From: Anopheles merus
Lineage: Eukaryota > Arthropoda > Insecta > Diptera > Culicidae
Assembly: GCF_017562075.2 (NCBI RefSeq)
Contig: NC_054083.1
Coordinates: 26,852,058 to 26,916,057 of the forward strand
Length of the DNA stretch: 64,000 nt
Reading direction: 5' to 3'
The notes beneath the pieces were generated by a model, which saw only the letters and a program-made list of their open reading frames with translations, had not been told where the DNA came from and made no database searches. Each line of letters opens with the position of its first letter. Position 1 is the first letter of the stretch. The position numbers were made by a program, and so were the translations under genes. Below are positions 52,001-61,192 of the stretch, one piece after another.

Positions 52001-55000
52001 CGGGCTTGGACCGGCTTTTACACCATCCAGGAGGACCTTGTTCTCGCGCATTTTATTCTTCACTGGCTTCTTTGTGTGTGTAGCCTTATTTTTATAACCT
52101 ACTCTTTGCCGGTGGAAACGATTATTGAAGGTGGATGGTTTTCGTGTTGAAAATCAATTTCGAGCCAAAAATTGATCAAATCCGTTCATCCGTTGTTCCG
52201 TAAAAAGAAGGCTCGTCGGGCGCACACGAGTCCTGTGCCGTGGGCATGTTCCGTGTTGGTCCCCGGCACGATACAAAGGCGAGCAAGCAAGCGAGCAGCA
52301 GCATGATCCTAGCGCGGAAGTCCACGCCAATAACGATTAATAATTGAAGGCCGCATCATACAACCCGTTCCCTGGGTAGTGGTGGCGCACGTGCTGCAAA
52401 GCTCTAGCATAATGCAGCAAGGTAGGAAAAAGCATTCACAAAATCGAACCGATGATGGCGCATACGGCGAAGAGAGAGAGAGAGAGAGAGAGGAGCAACG
52501 TGTTTGCAAGATATTTAAATTTTCATGCGCACGAGACGGAACAATTTATAATCGTTCTATTGATGCAACTACTGCGGTAAAGGGGAAGAGGATCATGGTT
52601 GCAACAATGTCGTACTTCACCCGTAGGGCAAAGTGGTTGAAGCTTGTTGGGCTGTTTCACGGTCACATTCCTCTGGTTGGTGATAAAAAATCTGTTAAAA
52701 TCATTATTAAAAGCATATTGCTATGTGTGCGTTAATGCAGATCCCTACATAAATGGTGTTAATGCTCCTTTTTATCTCGCTCTCTATCCCTCTCTCTCTC
52801 TTGTATCATTTCATGAAGGTTCTTTGAGAAACATAGCTCTCTCGTCTACTTATAGCGCAGTCGTTGAAAACGGTGGGCGTCAGAGGAGAACGCGTCAAAT
52901 ACAATATTCATCAAGAATGTGGCATTGATATCATCGATAAGCGTCATCCATTATTGATGATAATTATTAAAGCTGGTTGGGTTGGGTTCAGGTGAAATCG
53001 GTACGTGTTTGAATGGTACTGATTGCCGCCACTGCATGGGAGCCATAAAGTAAATCTTGGGATGTGGAATTTCTGTGGAAATATTAACTATTCCAAAATG
53101 CTTAATAGCGTTGTTTAATAGATTTTAGTGACAAGACAGTAAAACTAATGCTGGAAATATCAAACACGTTGTTTGTTAAAGTATGGATTGAAGTTAGAAT
53201 TAAAACCATGGGGCGTGATATTATTATATCTGAGATATTTAAGTATCGGAAGGTTACTTATTCTTGGCGTTACGACAAATCGTAACGTAAAGTAACTAGA
53301 GATGGGTATCTTATATTAATGAATCAGCTTGAATCTTTGAATTGAATGAATGATTGTGATGCTCATACTTTGAAATTAATGGATCTCCAAAGATTCATTG
53401 ATGATTTTGTAAGATCCATAAATTTCTGAAGATCATCATGAAATTCAAGATTCTTTTGATCCTATGTATGATTCATAGAAACTATAGATTCGTGATACAG
53501 GTTTTCCCAAGATTTATTGGTTGGTTCCCGTATTTTTTTGGACTCGTCTCACGATTTATTCATCGTTTCCCATAGATTTTTGGTTCGTTCTTACGTTTTA
53601 TTGGACTTCAATACAATTGAACAAAAAATATCTGGAACACGCCCAATAAATCGTGGGAACACACTAAAAAATATGGGAAGCAACCAACAAACCTTGGGAA
53701 ACCCTATACAGCTGTAGGAATTCATGAATCTGTTAAGTTTAAACTATAGAAATTGATGTATCGCAATAGATGCATAGATCTTAGGAGATTCATACATATT
53801 TTGAGATAATTCAATATCTTGAAAATCATAGATTTCCAAAGATGTATGGATTTTCGATGTTCATCTCTAAAATCTGTATGCATTTTTATTATTGCATGCA
53901 TTTTTGGATATTCATGAATATTCATTGTTAAATCTTTGGAGTTAAATGAATTCAAAGCGAAGTTCTATGAAACGATTCGCGATTCGTATCGCTGATCATT
54001 GAAGATTTGTATGAATGAATCTCACCGAAAGATGCATGAAGCACAACACAAAATGTAACGTAATTTGTTACGATAAGGTTATGGATACAGCGTGATACAG
54101 ACGTCTATTCAACATGCTAAAGTGCTGTCCCGAACAGAACCAGAATGCTAATAATTTAAAAAAGTAACCACATCATGGTAATTAATTCTATTCGCCGCAA
54201 ATGTACAGCTAAACTAATTGGCCAATTTAACAACCCCTGTAAATAATGTCAAATATTGTTTCCCCAATTGTTTTGGCACAATCGAAAGTGTGTACCAGAG
54301 TAACCCCATTTTTGTGGATGCGTTTTGTAAGTTTTGTTGCTCAACTCGTCGCGCGTCCGGTGTACATTTTGCCATCTCGCCGTCCCTTTCCATATCCATA
54401 TACGGAACACATATTTGCATCGTTTCCTTTCATTTGCACGTGCACGATTCATATGTCATCTATAGGTTCGTTGTTGTGAGGTTTAGATTGAATGCTATCG
54501 CAATGCCGCATTTAAAATGCAAATTACATGGACGGAAGGTCTAATTAATTTTTTTTACAATATTTTATGTTGTTCGCCTTACTTGACCATTCGGCTTTTC
54601 GCTCTTCCTTGTGACCCATACTCATCAGTCTTTTCAGACATCTCAAACAGTTGAATCGAATAGAAGCTCCGTTCCTCTTCGTCCAACCGTGGTGTTTAAA
54701 TCGTTTCGTTTTCTATGTGTGTCTGTCGGCAACCCGCTCATTTGTATCATCCATTGTTATTCGCCAGTCCCATTCGTTTGTTTCCACAATGTCACTCCAA
54801 AAACCTCTCTAATTGCATCTTGCTCTGCCATTTCTTAATTTGTAATTTCTTTTCTCTTTCGTTTTCTCCTTCAATCGGGTACCGAATTCGAACAATTCTC
54901 GTACTGGATCTGTCTACTGCCTAAAACACTCTCACTACACTACTCTACTACCACTTCTACTTCTTCAAACAACAACTACTACCACTACTACTACTACTTC

Positions 55001-57046
55001 TACTACTTCAATCTGCCACCTTGCCGACTGTGTCCGACCGGTCCACTGTGACCACTACTGTGTTACGACTTCTGCCACGGTCCCGGCCCGGGTGCGCGTC
55101 TCCCTTACTTCCTTGCAGTCGATTTTATGGGCGGAGACGCGAAGAGCCCGCAGCACACGGCGGTGCATCCCATGTACGTGAGCTATAGTAGTTTACCGAC
55201 CACCAACAGTGCCAACTCGACCCAGCTAAAGCAGGCGGCCAGCAGCGCGAAGCTGCTGCTGCTAGCCACCAGCAATGGCGCTATCGAGGGAGGCAAGGAG
55301 GAGGACGGCAACAACACCACCACCGGCGGTGCTGTTGTTGCGTTCGGCCGTCCACCAAATCACACCAATGGACAGTGCAAACACCACCCATCCTCATCAT
55401 CCTCATCATCACTGCCCGCGCACCATCATCACCCGGTGCCACAGCCGCCGCCCACCGCCGGATCGGCACTAACGCGCAATAACACGGTCGGCGGCAGTAG
55501 CGGTGGTACGGGTGGCGGCAGCTTTGGTGACATGCTGAAGGCGAAGCTTAGCGGGCAGCACGGTCCGGCGACCGGCAGCAGTAACGGCCATCACTCACCC
55601 TCGAATACTAACACACTACTGTCATCCTCATCCTCACCGTCATCCACGTTCACGAACCTTCACAGCAGCCCGCAGAGTCTGCACAACGGTAGCCATGGCC
55701 ATCACAACAACAATCACCAGCAACACCACCACCACCACCACAACCTACAGCACCAGAACAGTACGGGCAGCCAGCCAGCGGGCGGCAACCTGCTGACGAA
55801 GCTGAGCAGCAGCAACAGTATCAACAGTGGCGGATCGCGCGTGATTTTGCTGCAGCATCAGGACAGCTCGGAGTCGTCGCCGCCGCCCACCGTGCCGGCA
55901 CGCGGACTGAGCCGGAATGCTAGCTTCAGCAAGGCTACGACTGCCGGTGCAGGACGGGATCATCATCATGCCGCGGCGCTGCTCAACAACAATCCGCTGC
56001 GCAAGAACAACAGCGGGAGTGTGAGCATCCTGAGGTACGGGGAGGGCGGCGGTGTGCAAGGTCGTCGGACGCCCGATCCGGAGGACGATACGTTCTTCAT
56101 ACCGCGCAGTGCCTCGTCGTATCAGGCGCGGGCCGCCAACTTCGGTATCAGCAATCCATTCAACAACGTGATGCTGGGCCGGCCCGCGGGAGCTTACCGG
56201 GGAGCAGTGCCCGGAGCGGATGGCGCGATGGTGGCCGGTGACGACGACGGTCGGCGTTTGCTGCTGTTGAGCGGGTCGGCCCAGCAGCTCGGCAGTTCCA
56301 CGCCGCAAAAGCGTAACTCGCTGGTCGGTAGTGTGGTCGTCGGATCGAACGGCGGTGGAACGGGATCGGCCGGTCCCACGACACCCGGCTCGTGGAATGG
56401 CCGTGGATCGCCCATACCGCAGGTACCGCCCCTACCCCAGCACTACCAGCGCAAGGGTTCGGATGCGGGATCGAGCGCGAGCTGCAGCAGCAACGCTTAC
56501 CTCACACGATCGCCCAACCTGAATCGGATCGCTCGCCGGCACAATGGAAACGGGGGCAATGCCGGTGGCACCAACGGCTTGAACAATAACGGCCACACAG
56601 GAGGAGGCCTGCTGGAACGGGGCGGTCGTAGTGGCAGCAGTGGAAGACTCCCCAGCACGGCCACGCAGTGCGATCAGATTCGCGAGTACGGTGCAGCAGT
56701 GCCGACGGGAGCAAAACCGCTCGGATACTGTGCGGCGGCGGTCCCATCATCGCCACCGGAAAACAACAACGCATTCCCGCCCCTGCCAATATTCCAGCGC
56801 AACAATAATGGCGGCAGTAGCGGCAGCGGCACCGGATCGCCGTCGGGCATTCCGGTGATGGTGATGCATCGGGCCAAGTCGCAAGATCGGCTAGCGTACC
56901 GGGCCCGCCGTCCGGGTCGAACGTTCGGAGCGAATGGGGCCGGCCATCACCATCATCACCATCAGCAGCAACAGCGGCCACGATCGTTCTGCAGTAATAA
57001 CGGTGCCTATCCGGATTACGTTATTCTGGAGCATCCAGGGAATTAG
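9994..57046 (+). CDS. NKAIN: NKAIN, Na+/K+-ATPase beta-subunit-interacting protein, proximal-tail isoform
   Basis: Join 9994-10047, 41711-41848, 43692-43772, 47598-47795, 47883-47943, 55119-57046, giving 819 aa by my count. NKAIN proteins are four-pass plasma-membrane proteins that bind the Na,K-ATPase beta subunit, mainly in neurons. The core (1-183) shows the family signatures: MGSC start, first membrane segment about 7-22, ERQVFDFLGY at 23-32, second about 35-57, third about 65-87, the extracellular loop with SWFEENGYGC (104-113), glycosylation sequon NIT (120-122), Cys138, fourth about 145-168, then DEDDSFDFMGG. Vertebrate members end near 200-210 aa; the insect protein adds about 620 residues of disordered Ser/Gly/Asn/His/Pro-rich tail. 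All introns are GT-AG in phases 0,0,0,0,1. Intron 1 is about 31.7 kb. A second, distal coding exon offers another tail. Confidence 0.93.
10225..10640 (+). mobile_element. Probable decayed Ty3/Gypsy reverse-transcriptase fragment
   Basis: Frames interrupted by stops and shifts keep a Gypsy-like order: FDLKRVYFKIH..EDKIP at about 10238 (compare the family FDL.SGY.QI...EDIPKT), a MDMFD-like stretch at 10362, VDIYVSE at 10495 near the place of the YxDD block, and DYKDHQRDIKYFEEIF...ILAKL at 10543-10623, resembling EEH..HL..VF..L....L.AK. Spacing fits roughly, with about 20 codons extra before the YxDD position. Decay is heavy and the assignment tentative. Confidence 0.35.
10641..15800. other. Intron 1 segment without recognised features
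   Basis: No coding signal. It includes (CTG)n tracts near 12620 and 12720, a perfect 21 bp palindrome at 14910-14930 and an acattgg triplet repeat at about 15232-15251. The part at 15000-15780 is AT-rich, possibly old transposon debris, but no protein match is readable. Confidence 0.5.
14910..14930. repeat. Perfect palindrome, 10 bp arms
   Basis: CACAGCCACC, one C, then GGTGGCTGTG. A perfect inverted repeat with a single-base centre, unlike the surrounding sequence. No function assigned. Confidence 0.7.
15814..15978 (-). mobile_element. tRNA-derived SINE (SINE200-like), degenerate
   Basis: On the minus strand the element begins GCCGGTCTCGTGATACAGTC, with a Pol III A-box-like TGATACAGTCG (one mismatch to TRGYNNANNNG). 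A GTCGTCAACTCGTACGACTT head follows, then the body GGACTGACTATCCTG-like sequence and a tail GACCGACAACGG ending in AAGAAGAAGG. The B box is lost to a local rearrangement. The head and body match my memory of the abundant Anopheles SINE; a repeat-library search would settle the family. Confidence 0.65.
16020..16330 (+). mobile_element. 5'-truncated non-LTR retrotransposon, 3' end
   Basis: One frame from about 16061 to the TGA at 16247-16249 reads FYAPAVQLRSRPLLAL, then TGYGSRDPLNSMIRVFNEV, RHLLDFGTSVQSFKNCL, RSELLR and stop. This is the characteristic carboxy end of LINE reverse transcriptases (jockey/CR1-like pattern of N-P...F(N).V..LFDF..S...F). The remainder is AT-rich 3' UTR. Only the last 60-70 codons remain, so it is a dead 5'-truncated copy. 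It directly abuts the SINE. Confidence 0.7.
16331..21200. other. Intron 1 segment without recognised genes
   Basis: No supported gene. It holds AAAAC repeats plus GATAA repeats at 18062-18106, a TG run at about 19098-19112 and four GGCA units at about 20364-20380. Open frames here are short and low-complexity. Confidence 0.5.
18062..18106. repeat. AAAAC and AGATA simple repeats
   Basis: Four or more AAAAC units, followed by three GATAA units. Confidence 0.8.
21236..21832. repeat. Inverted (head-to-head) GACTCC-type minisatellite
   Basis: From 21236 to about 21405 the top strand is a degenerate array of GGAGTCGTC / GGAAGTCGTC units. From about 21440 to 21832 it is the complementary form, AGACGACTCC, with about 10 bp periodicity and near-perfect runs at 21620-21700. 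The two halves meet around 21420, so a single strand could fold into a long hairpin. Long open frames on both strands are by-products of the repeat (RRLQTTPDDS-type translation). Confidence 0.85.
27101..27120. repeat. Perfect short hairpin ATTACACT/AGTGTAAT
   Basis: Two 8 bp complementary arms around a TCTT loop, followed by AATAAA. It looks like a terminator-type stem, but such stems have no terminator role in an animal Pol II intron. Confidence 0.5.
28016..28033. repeat. Poly-G tract (18 G)
   Basis: Uninterrupted run of 18 G. Similar runs occur in this gene at 34663-34684 (G13 A G8) and 37869-37881 (13 G), and an 18-C run at 48012-48029. Confidence 0.9.
40118..40585. mobile_element. Possible inverted-repeat element (MITE-like)
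   Basis: GGCTGAAAT at 40118-40126 is mirrored by ATTTCAGCC at 40577-40585. Inside, CAAGGTGCAT (40208-40217) is mirrored by ATGCACCTTG (40428-40437), and CAGGTGG by CCACCTG. The nested order about a common centre suggests a non-autonomous element of about 470 bp. No coding capacity and no clear target-site duplication were found. Confidence 0.4.
41711..41848 (+). CDS. NKAIN: NKAIN coding exon 2
   Basis: Forty-six codons between ctcctccccag and gtaagtg, phase 0 at both ends. Encodes LFVIERQVFDFLGYMWAPIL and the rest of the second membrane helix (FFQILFVIFGFFGAYQYRPR). The motif ERQ-FDFLGY-WAPI is the most conserved family signature. Confidence 0.95.
41849..43691 (+). other. NKAIN: NKAIN intron 2
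   Basis: Bounded by gtaagt and ttctcttttcag. No other gene or repeat recognised. Confidence 0.8.
43692..43772 (+). CDS. NKAIN: NKAIN coding exon 3
   Basis: Twenty-seven codons, YTVWSLLWLGWNIFLICFYL then NIGILDR, with acceptor tctcttttcag and donor gtgagt, phase 0. Encodes the third membrane segment; the W-LW-GWN pattern is conserved in the family. Confidence 0.95.
43773..47597 (+). other. NKAIN: NKAIN intron 3
   Basis: Bounded by gtgagt and ccaacag. No gene is supported: the 251-codon minus-strand frame at 45900-46655 and the frames at 45033-45760 have no recognisable domain. An imperfect hairpin occurs at 46637-46674. Confidence 0.75.
46637..46674. repeat. Imperfect hairpin in intron 3
   Basis: CATATCTC (46637-46644) pairs with GAGATATG (46667-46674), and inner GTTCTT pairs with AAGAAC, giving a 38 bp stem-loop. 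Not recognised as a known microRNA. Confidence 0.5.
47598..47795 (+). CDS. NKAIN: NKAIN coding exon 4
   Basis: Sixty-six codons, acceptor ccaacag and donor gtaagt, phase 0. Encodes the extracellular loop with SWFEENGYGCRPTYP, the sequon NIT and VDGCLLEYHIVEVVQSG leading into the fourth membrane helix. The WxENGxGC and GCLL(D/E)Y patterns are family hallmarks. Confidence 0.95.
47796..47882 (+). other. NKAIN: NKAIN intron 4 (87 bp)
   Basis: Short intron from gtaagtaatc to ctgtttgttttag. It interrupts the fourth membrane helix. Confidence 0.85.
47883..47943 (+). CDS. NKAIN: NKAIN coding exon 5
   Basis: Twenty codons plus one base, VFGIFGAICLGQTFLDEDDS, donor gtaagt in phase 1. Completes the fourth helix and the acidic EDDS boundary. 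Reading through the donor adds CKYGPPG and a stop, so intron retention would give a short core-only protein of 184 aa. Confidence 0.95.
48012..48029. repeat. Poly-C tract (18 C)
   Basis: Uninterrupted C run 70 bp after exon 5. Confidence 0.9.
52470..52492. repeat. GA microsatellite
   Basis: About eleven GA units. Confidence 0.8.
53297..53869. mobile_element. Foldback element with long inverted repeats
   Basis: Outer TAGAGATG (53297) is mirrored by CATCTCTA (53862-53869). The inner arms of about 58 bp (53503-53560 and 53644-53701) are strongly complementary: tttcccaagatttattggtt pairs with the reverse of aaccaacaaaccttgggaaa, and so on. Both arms share one centre near 53590-53600. The space between inner and outer arms is rich in GATTCAT/ATGAATC words. 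A GTTACGA-CAAA-TCGTAAC palindrome lies just outside (53269-53286), and a related GTAAC...GTTAC pair lies at 54055-54071, so the whole unit may reach about 54075. No coding capacity. Confidence 0.65.
54946..55010. repeat. ACT/CTA-rich tract before the exon 6 acceptor
   Basis: Imperfect ACT trinucleotide repeats with TTC interruptions, about 110 bp upstream of the acceptor. Confidence 0.75.
55119..57046 (+). CDS. NKAIN: NKAIN coding exon 6 (proximal alternative C-terminal tail)
   Basis: Acceptor cttccttgcag. The two first bases complete Phe178 and continue DFMGGDAKSPQHTAVHPMYV, which still aligns with the last residues of vertebrate NKAIN. After that come about 620 residues of low complexity: poly-Ser (SSSSSSS), HHHHHH, NNNN, Gly-rich spacers, and short islands such as RKNNSGSVSILR, RRTPDPEDDTFFIPRSAS and MHRAKSQDRLAYRARRPGR. 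It ends VILEHPGN at TAG 57044-57046. High GC compared with the flanking introns. An in-frame internal donor (ctgag|gtacgg at 56034/56035) could join it to the distal exon. Confidence 0.9.
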
Positions 57047-60000
57047 GCGTGCTGGTGGATAGAAGCCGCTCAGCCGTCCTTGTCGCACTGATTGGCGATA
57101 ATAGGCTGGCGCCAACGTGTCTTGTGTCGTAAGGATTCTTCCTGCCAGTGGCGACGTCCCGTTGGAAAGGGAAGGGGAGGGGGAAACAATCGTCAAAGAG
57201 TCGTCCCCCTTTAGAAACAGTGAATTATTGATGGGGCTGGGGAAGCGTGCCGCCGTGCTGGCGTTGGGGAATTTATTCCGACTTCCGCCTTCACCATTTC
57301 AACGGCGGCAGCAGCGTGTCGCCTGAACAGTTGTTGACACGGAAGAAGGGTCGATACACAACACAGCAACGCACGAAGCTGTAGATAGTGTGTGGAATGT
57401 GTTGGGGTGAGAGCGGAGCGCGAGAAATGATTGCAAACCCAGCGTTTAATGTCGCATTCAGTCTCAGCCGTTGCGATTGGTGTTTAGAACTGGTTGGAAG
57501 CATTAAGCGATAGCGTTTCCCTTTTTTTGTTCCTTTCGTTCGGTCGGTTGTTGTTGTATTTCGTGAATTTTATCCATCTGTTACGACCCCTTCAACCCCC
57601 TCCCGTGTGTTTCAGCCGCACCGAAACCTGTTGGAGCTTTGCCTATTTCTTCCATGAAGAAGTGTTGGCGTGACGACGCGTCGCGGTCGCGGTCTGTGTC
57701 GCATCCCACGATTTATGGTATTAATTTCAATACCGAAGTGCGATCTGCGCAAACTTTCCATGGGAAGGAGAAATTAATGATACAACGACAACAACCACAG
57801 CCAGCAGGATTCGGCATTACGTATCCCTATATATTTTTGTTTGTTTCCTTATCGTTTACAACTCCCAGTACTTGTGGTTTTCTCTGCTTTTTCTACGTAC
57901 GCGTGGTGAGAAAAAGTTAATGAGATAGAAACGATTAAGCCAAACATCGAGTGAGAGTGATTTTATACTGAAGGAATCGTTGGAAGCCCTCGATTGCACT
58001 GTGCGTAGGGCGTCCTTCCTTGACTCCTATTTGATAATGCTGCATTGAGCGTTCGAATCAATGACAAAGTTTGTATCAGAGACGGTTAGAACTATTGAAC
58101 TCTTATTTGACTTTTACTTATCATTTAAAGATATTTTCCTTCATTTTGTTCTTGCTTACTGTAGTATCTTGCCCTCCTAATTGGTAGGCCCTATCTTGCC
58201 CATATTTGATGAACACAATGATCGAAACGATCCTCAGAATTAGACAATGTTCCTTAAAATGCTGTCTACAACACACCGATAACCTAGTTCTTCATTGTTT
58301 TTTTTTTTTTGAAGGTTCGGATTTGTTATCGTACTCTAGTAGGCATTGCTCACCTTCCTTTAGTGGACGGTCATAGATATAGATATGTTGTAATAGCCGG
58401 AGGGTAGACACAGGGTCACAGCTTCCCGTTGTGAGAGAGAAAGAGAGTGAGTGAGTTAGTGTCCGTCGTGTGACTTTGTTGTGTGAACTAGTTAGTGTTA
58501 TGATATGTATATCCCTCTTCCGGTTGCAGAGTAGTGAATTGCCGATGATTATCGTAATAATCGACCGTTTCTTATCCAATCGATGGAAGGAAGAGGAAGA
58601 GGCCTTCTGGCAGGGCGCTCTTTCCTTCCTTTCCTCCTATCCTATCGTTACATTTGACTGTGTTATAGAAGAGAATCCTTAAACTAAGAATCCCCCTTTT
58701 CGATAAGAGGAAAGTGTTGTTTTTTTTACTGAATTTCCTCAACCCAACGAAAAGCAAACCCAGCACAGTCCATTGGTCATTGGAATCAGTGATCAGTGCG
58801 TATGTGCGTGTGCGTGTATCTCTATTCCTCGTAGCCAATACCGTATATCGTTTCGTTGTGTATCGTGATGTCGTCTGTAAAGAGAATGGGAATGGGATTA
58901 GTGGAAAAAAGCACGGGGGAAAAATGTAGACACGAAACCATGTTATCTCGGTAGAATGTAGCCAGTAGCCAAAAAAAAAAAAGAACGCGCAACAGCAGAC
59001 ATCGTACTTTTTGCTAGCCAAAATGCAAGAAGCTCTGGACAACAGCCAGGGATACGCAAACACATTTCGCGAGGGAGAGAAACAACTTTGGAAATGTCGC
59101 GGCAAACCAAAGCTCCTCTCCTCGTGAAAGAAGGGGCAGTCTAGAGTGTCTAGCCAAGCATAGGATAGAACGTAATGTAAGACTACAAGGCGCGCGTAGG
59201 CTTTAGCGTTAGAGACATACACCAGGCCTCGGAGGAAATGTTGTTTCTGTTTTCAGTTAATGTTTTTTTTTTATACACACCAAACCCCATAGCGCATAGG
59301 TTAGCAAGCACTACTTCTCTCTATGTTCATAGATGTTTGATTCTAAATGCCACAACGACAAGCACACACATATGCGCGCCCGTGCTTCATTAGATAACGC
59401 CGTTAGCGGACGGCAAGTTTGCGAATTGCGTCGCGAAGATGGTACAAAAAGAGTAAAACAATAGCAACAGAAATCAAACGAAATAGCTGACTAGTGACTT
59501 AAACTTTGCGCGAATTTATTCCTATTACACTATTCTGCTCAACCTATGCCGGGGGGCTAATAAGTTTAGCTGAGCTAGCGAATCAAAACGTTTTGTCGTG
59601 TTATTGAGATAGGAACTCTCTTCATTTTCTTTTGTTTCTTCGTGGCTTAGAGCCGTGGTTTTATTGTTTTTTTTTATCAGTAGTTATCCGTAAAGCTCAG
59701 CGAGGAGTAGAGCGCTCTGGACGTGAAGAAAGCAATGAACATAATAAAAGAACGAAACATAAAAGAAGAAAATGTAATGAAATTGTCACTACCGAATTAT
59801 TGCTTCCCTTGCTTATTATGGGAAATGGGAACGTTTATGTTATGTTTAATTCCTACAATTTTGAGTCTGTTGGCTGTACAGTTTTGTGTATATTTTACAT
59901 TTATTTTTTTAGTTAAATGTAATGAACAACTCAGTATCTCTAATCCTTTTGTTATAAGTTGTTATACATTGTAAATTGATCTTCTTCTATTTTAAATATG

Positions 60001-61192
60001 TTTTAAGTATTGTGAAAGGTGTAAAATTTTCAAATGTAGTGTTTTAGTTTGTTAGTTAATTATTATTTTATTAGACTTAAAAAAACACAATTCACAAACG
60101 ATACACACCTTCGCACAATTTTCTCTATTTTTACACAGCAGATCATCCAATCATCGCTCTCCTCGCACACCTTAACACCACGTAACAAAAGCACAGAGTT
60201 GATGGTGAATGGCTTTTTTTCTTACCTTAAAAAAAAAGAAATCAACTCAATTATTTTGTACATATTGTTTTCTCCCTCTCTAAAGTTCTCTATATCTCTC
60301 TCTCTTCTTCCTTTCCCTTTAGTAAAATTTCCTAAAACGCAACCCCTCTTCCTTCCCCATATATTTCCACTCCACGTAGTAGAATAGAGTGCGCTTACCA
60401 GTGTAGAAGGCTGGTTCTAACTTCAACTAAGCTTGTGAACTCTCTGCACACAGTCAACTGGCGCTGCTGTGTGTGTCTAAAAACTCCCATAATGATCTCC
60501 TAACATAGTAGTTGTACTCTAAGGTAAGTGCTAGTCTTGCTCTAGTGGTGGCAATAGCAGTTCAGTCATCAACATCAGTTCAGTTCCACTACGAATTCCC
60601 AGTTTACATTTAAATCATGTCTAATCTGTTACATTTTGCACACACACACGCACATTCATTTTCACTACGACGAGAAGAACATTTATACGCATTTGCTCTC
60701 TCTCACACACTTGCAATAATACGAAATGTGTTTTCACCCCGAAGCTGAGACTAGCACCATGGCCTTCCTCGATCACTGTTCACAGGATCGCTCGCACACA
60801 CAGAAACACGTGTTACACCCCTTACGTCACAATCTGAAGCTTCCCCCCTACCTATTGCGTATCCTTATTGGGGTGTTTTCCATTCCTTTACAATACCTCC
60901 CGCCCTTTCCTTCACCTTTGTTTTGCAAATATGTTTATGTTTCATCGACTAATTTTTTGTTAATTTTTTGTTTCCTGTTCTCTCTCTCTCTCTTCCTTTC
61001 TTTGTATCTCTTTTTCTTTCTCCTCCTTTCTTTTCACATCGCACCCCGTGTACTGTCATACCCCCTCTCTTTCTGTTCGTTAATTTCGTCGATTGCCGAA
61101 TCTTCTCAAATCTCCCCTTTTCCCCACTTCCCTCCTCACCCTCTTTGGTTCGACATGATGTGTCCGGGTCCGGGTACGGCCACCGTGCGCAG
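57047..61192 (+). other. NKAIN: 3' UTR of the proximal isoform / intron before the distal exon
   Basis: No further gene. As a 3' UTR it has an AATAAA at 59743-59748, after a T-rich region. As an intron, its last 250 bp (about 60940-61150) are strongly pyrimidine-rich, as expected before an acceptor. The 216-codon minus-strand frame at 58572-59222 has no recognisable domain. Confidence 0.55.

Larger units (their letters stand above)
47944..55118 (+). other. NKAIN: NKAIN intron 5
   Basis: From gtaagtacgg to cttccttgcag. Contains an 18-C run (48012-48029), a CA run at 51482-51500, a GA run at 52470-52492, the foldback element at 53.3-53.9 kb and an ACT/CTA-rich tract (54946-55010) before the acceptor. 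No other gene is recognised. Confidence 0.75.

Noticed and set aside
55745..56308. Minus-strand 187-codon frame opposite NKAIN exon 6
   Set aside because: Shadow of a GC-rich coding exon; the plus strand has the conserved NKAIN junction and intact splice site.
58572..59222. Minus-strand frame of 216 codons after NKAIN exon 6
   Set aside because: Lies in a 3' UTR/intron and is aromatic-rich from reading purine tracts backwards. No family resemblance.
60515..60530. Strong donor-like ctctaag|gtaagt between the two tail exons
   Set aside because: Every upstream frame meets a stop within a few codons and no paired acceptor frames a coding exon. It may be a cryptic site.
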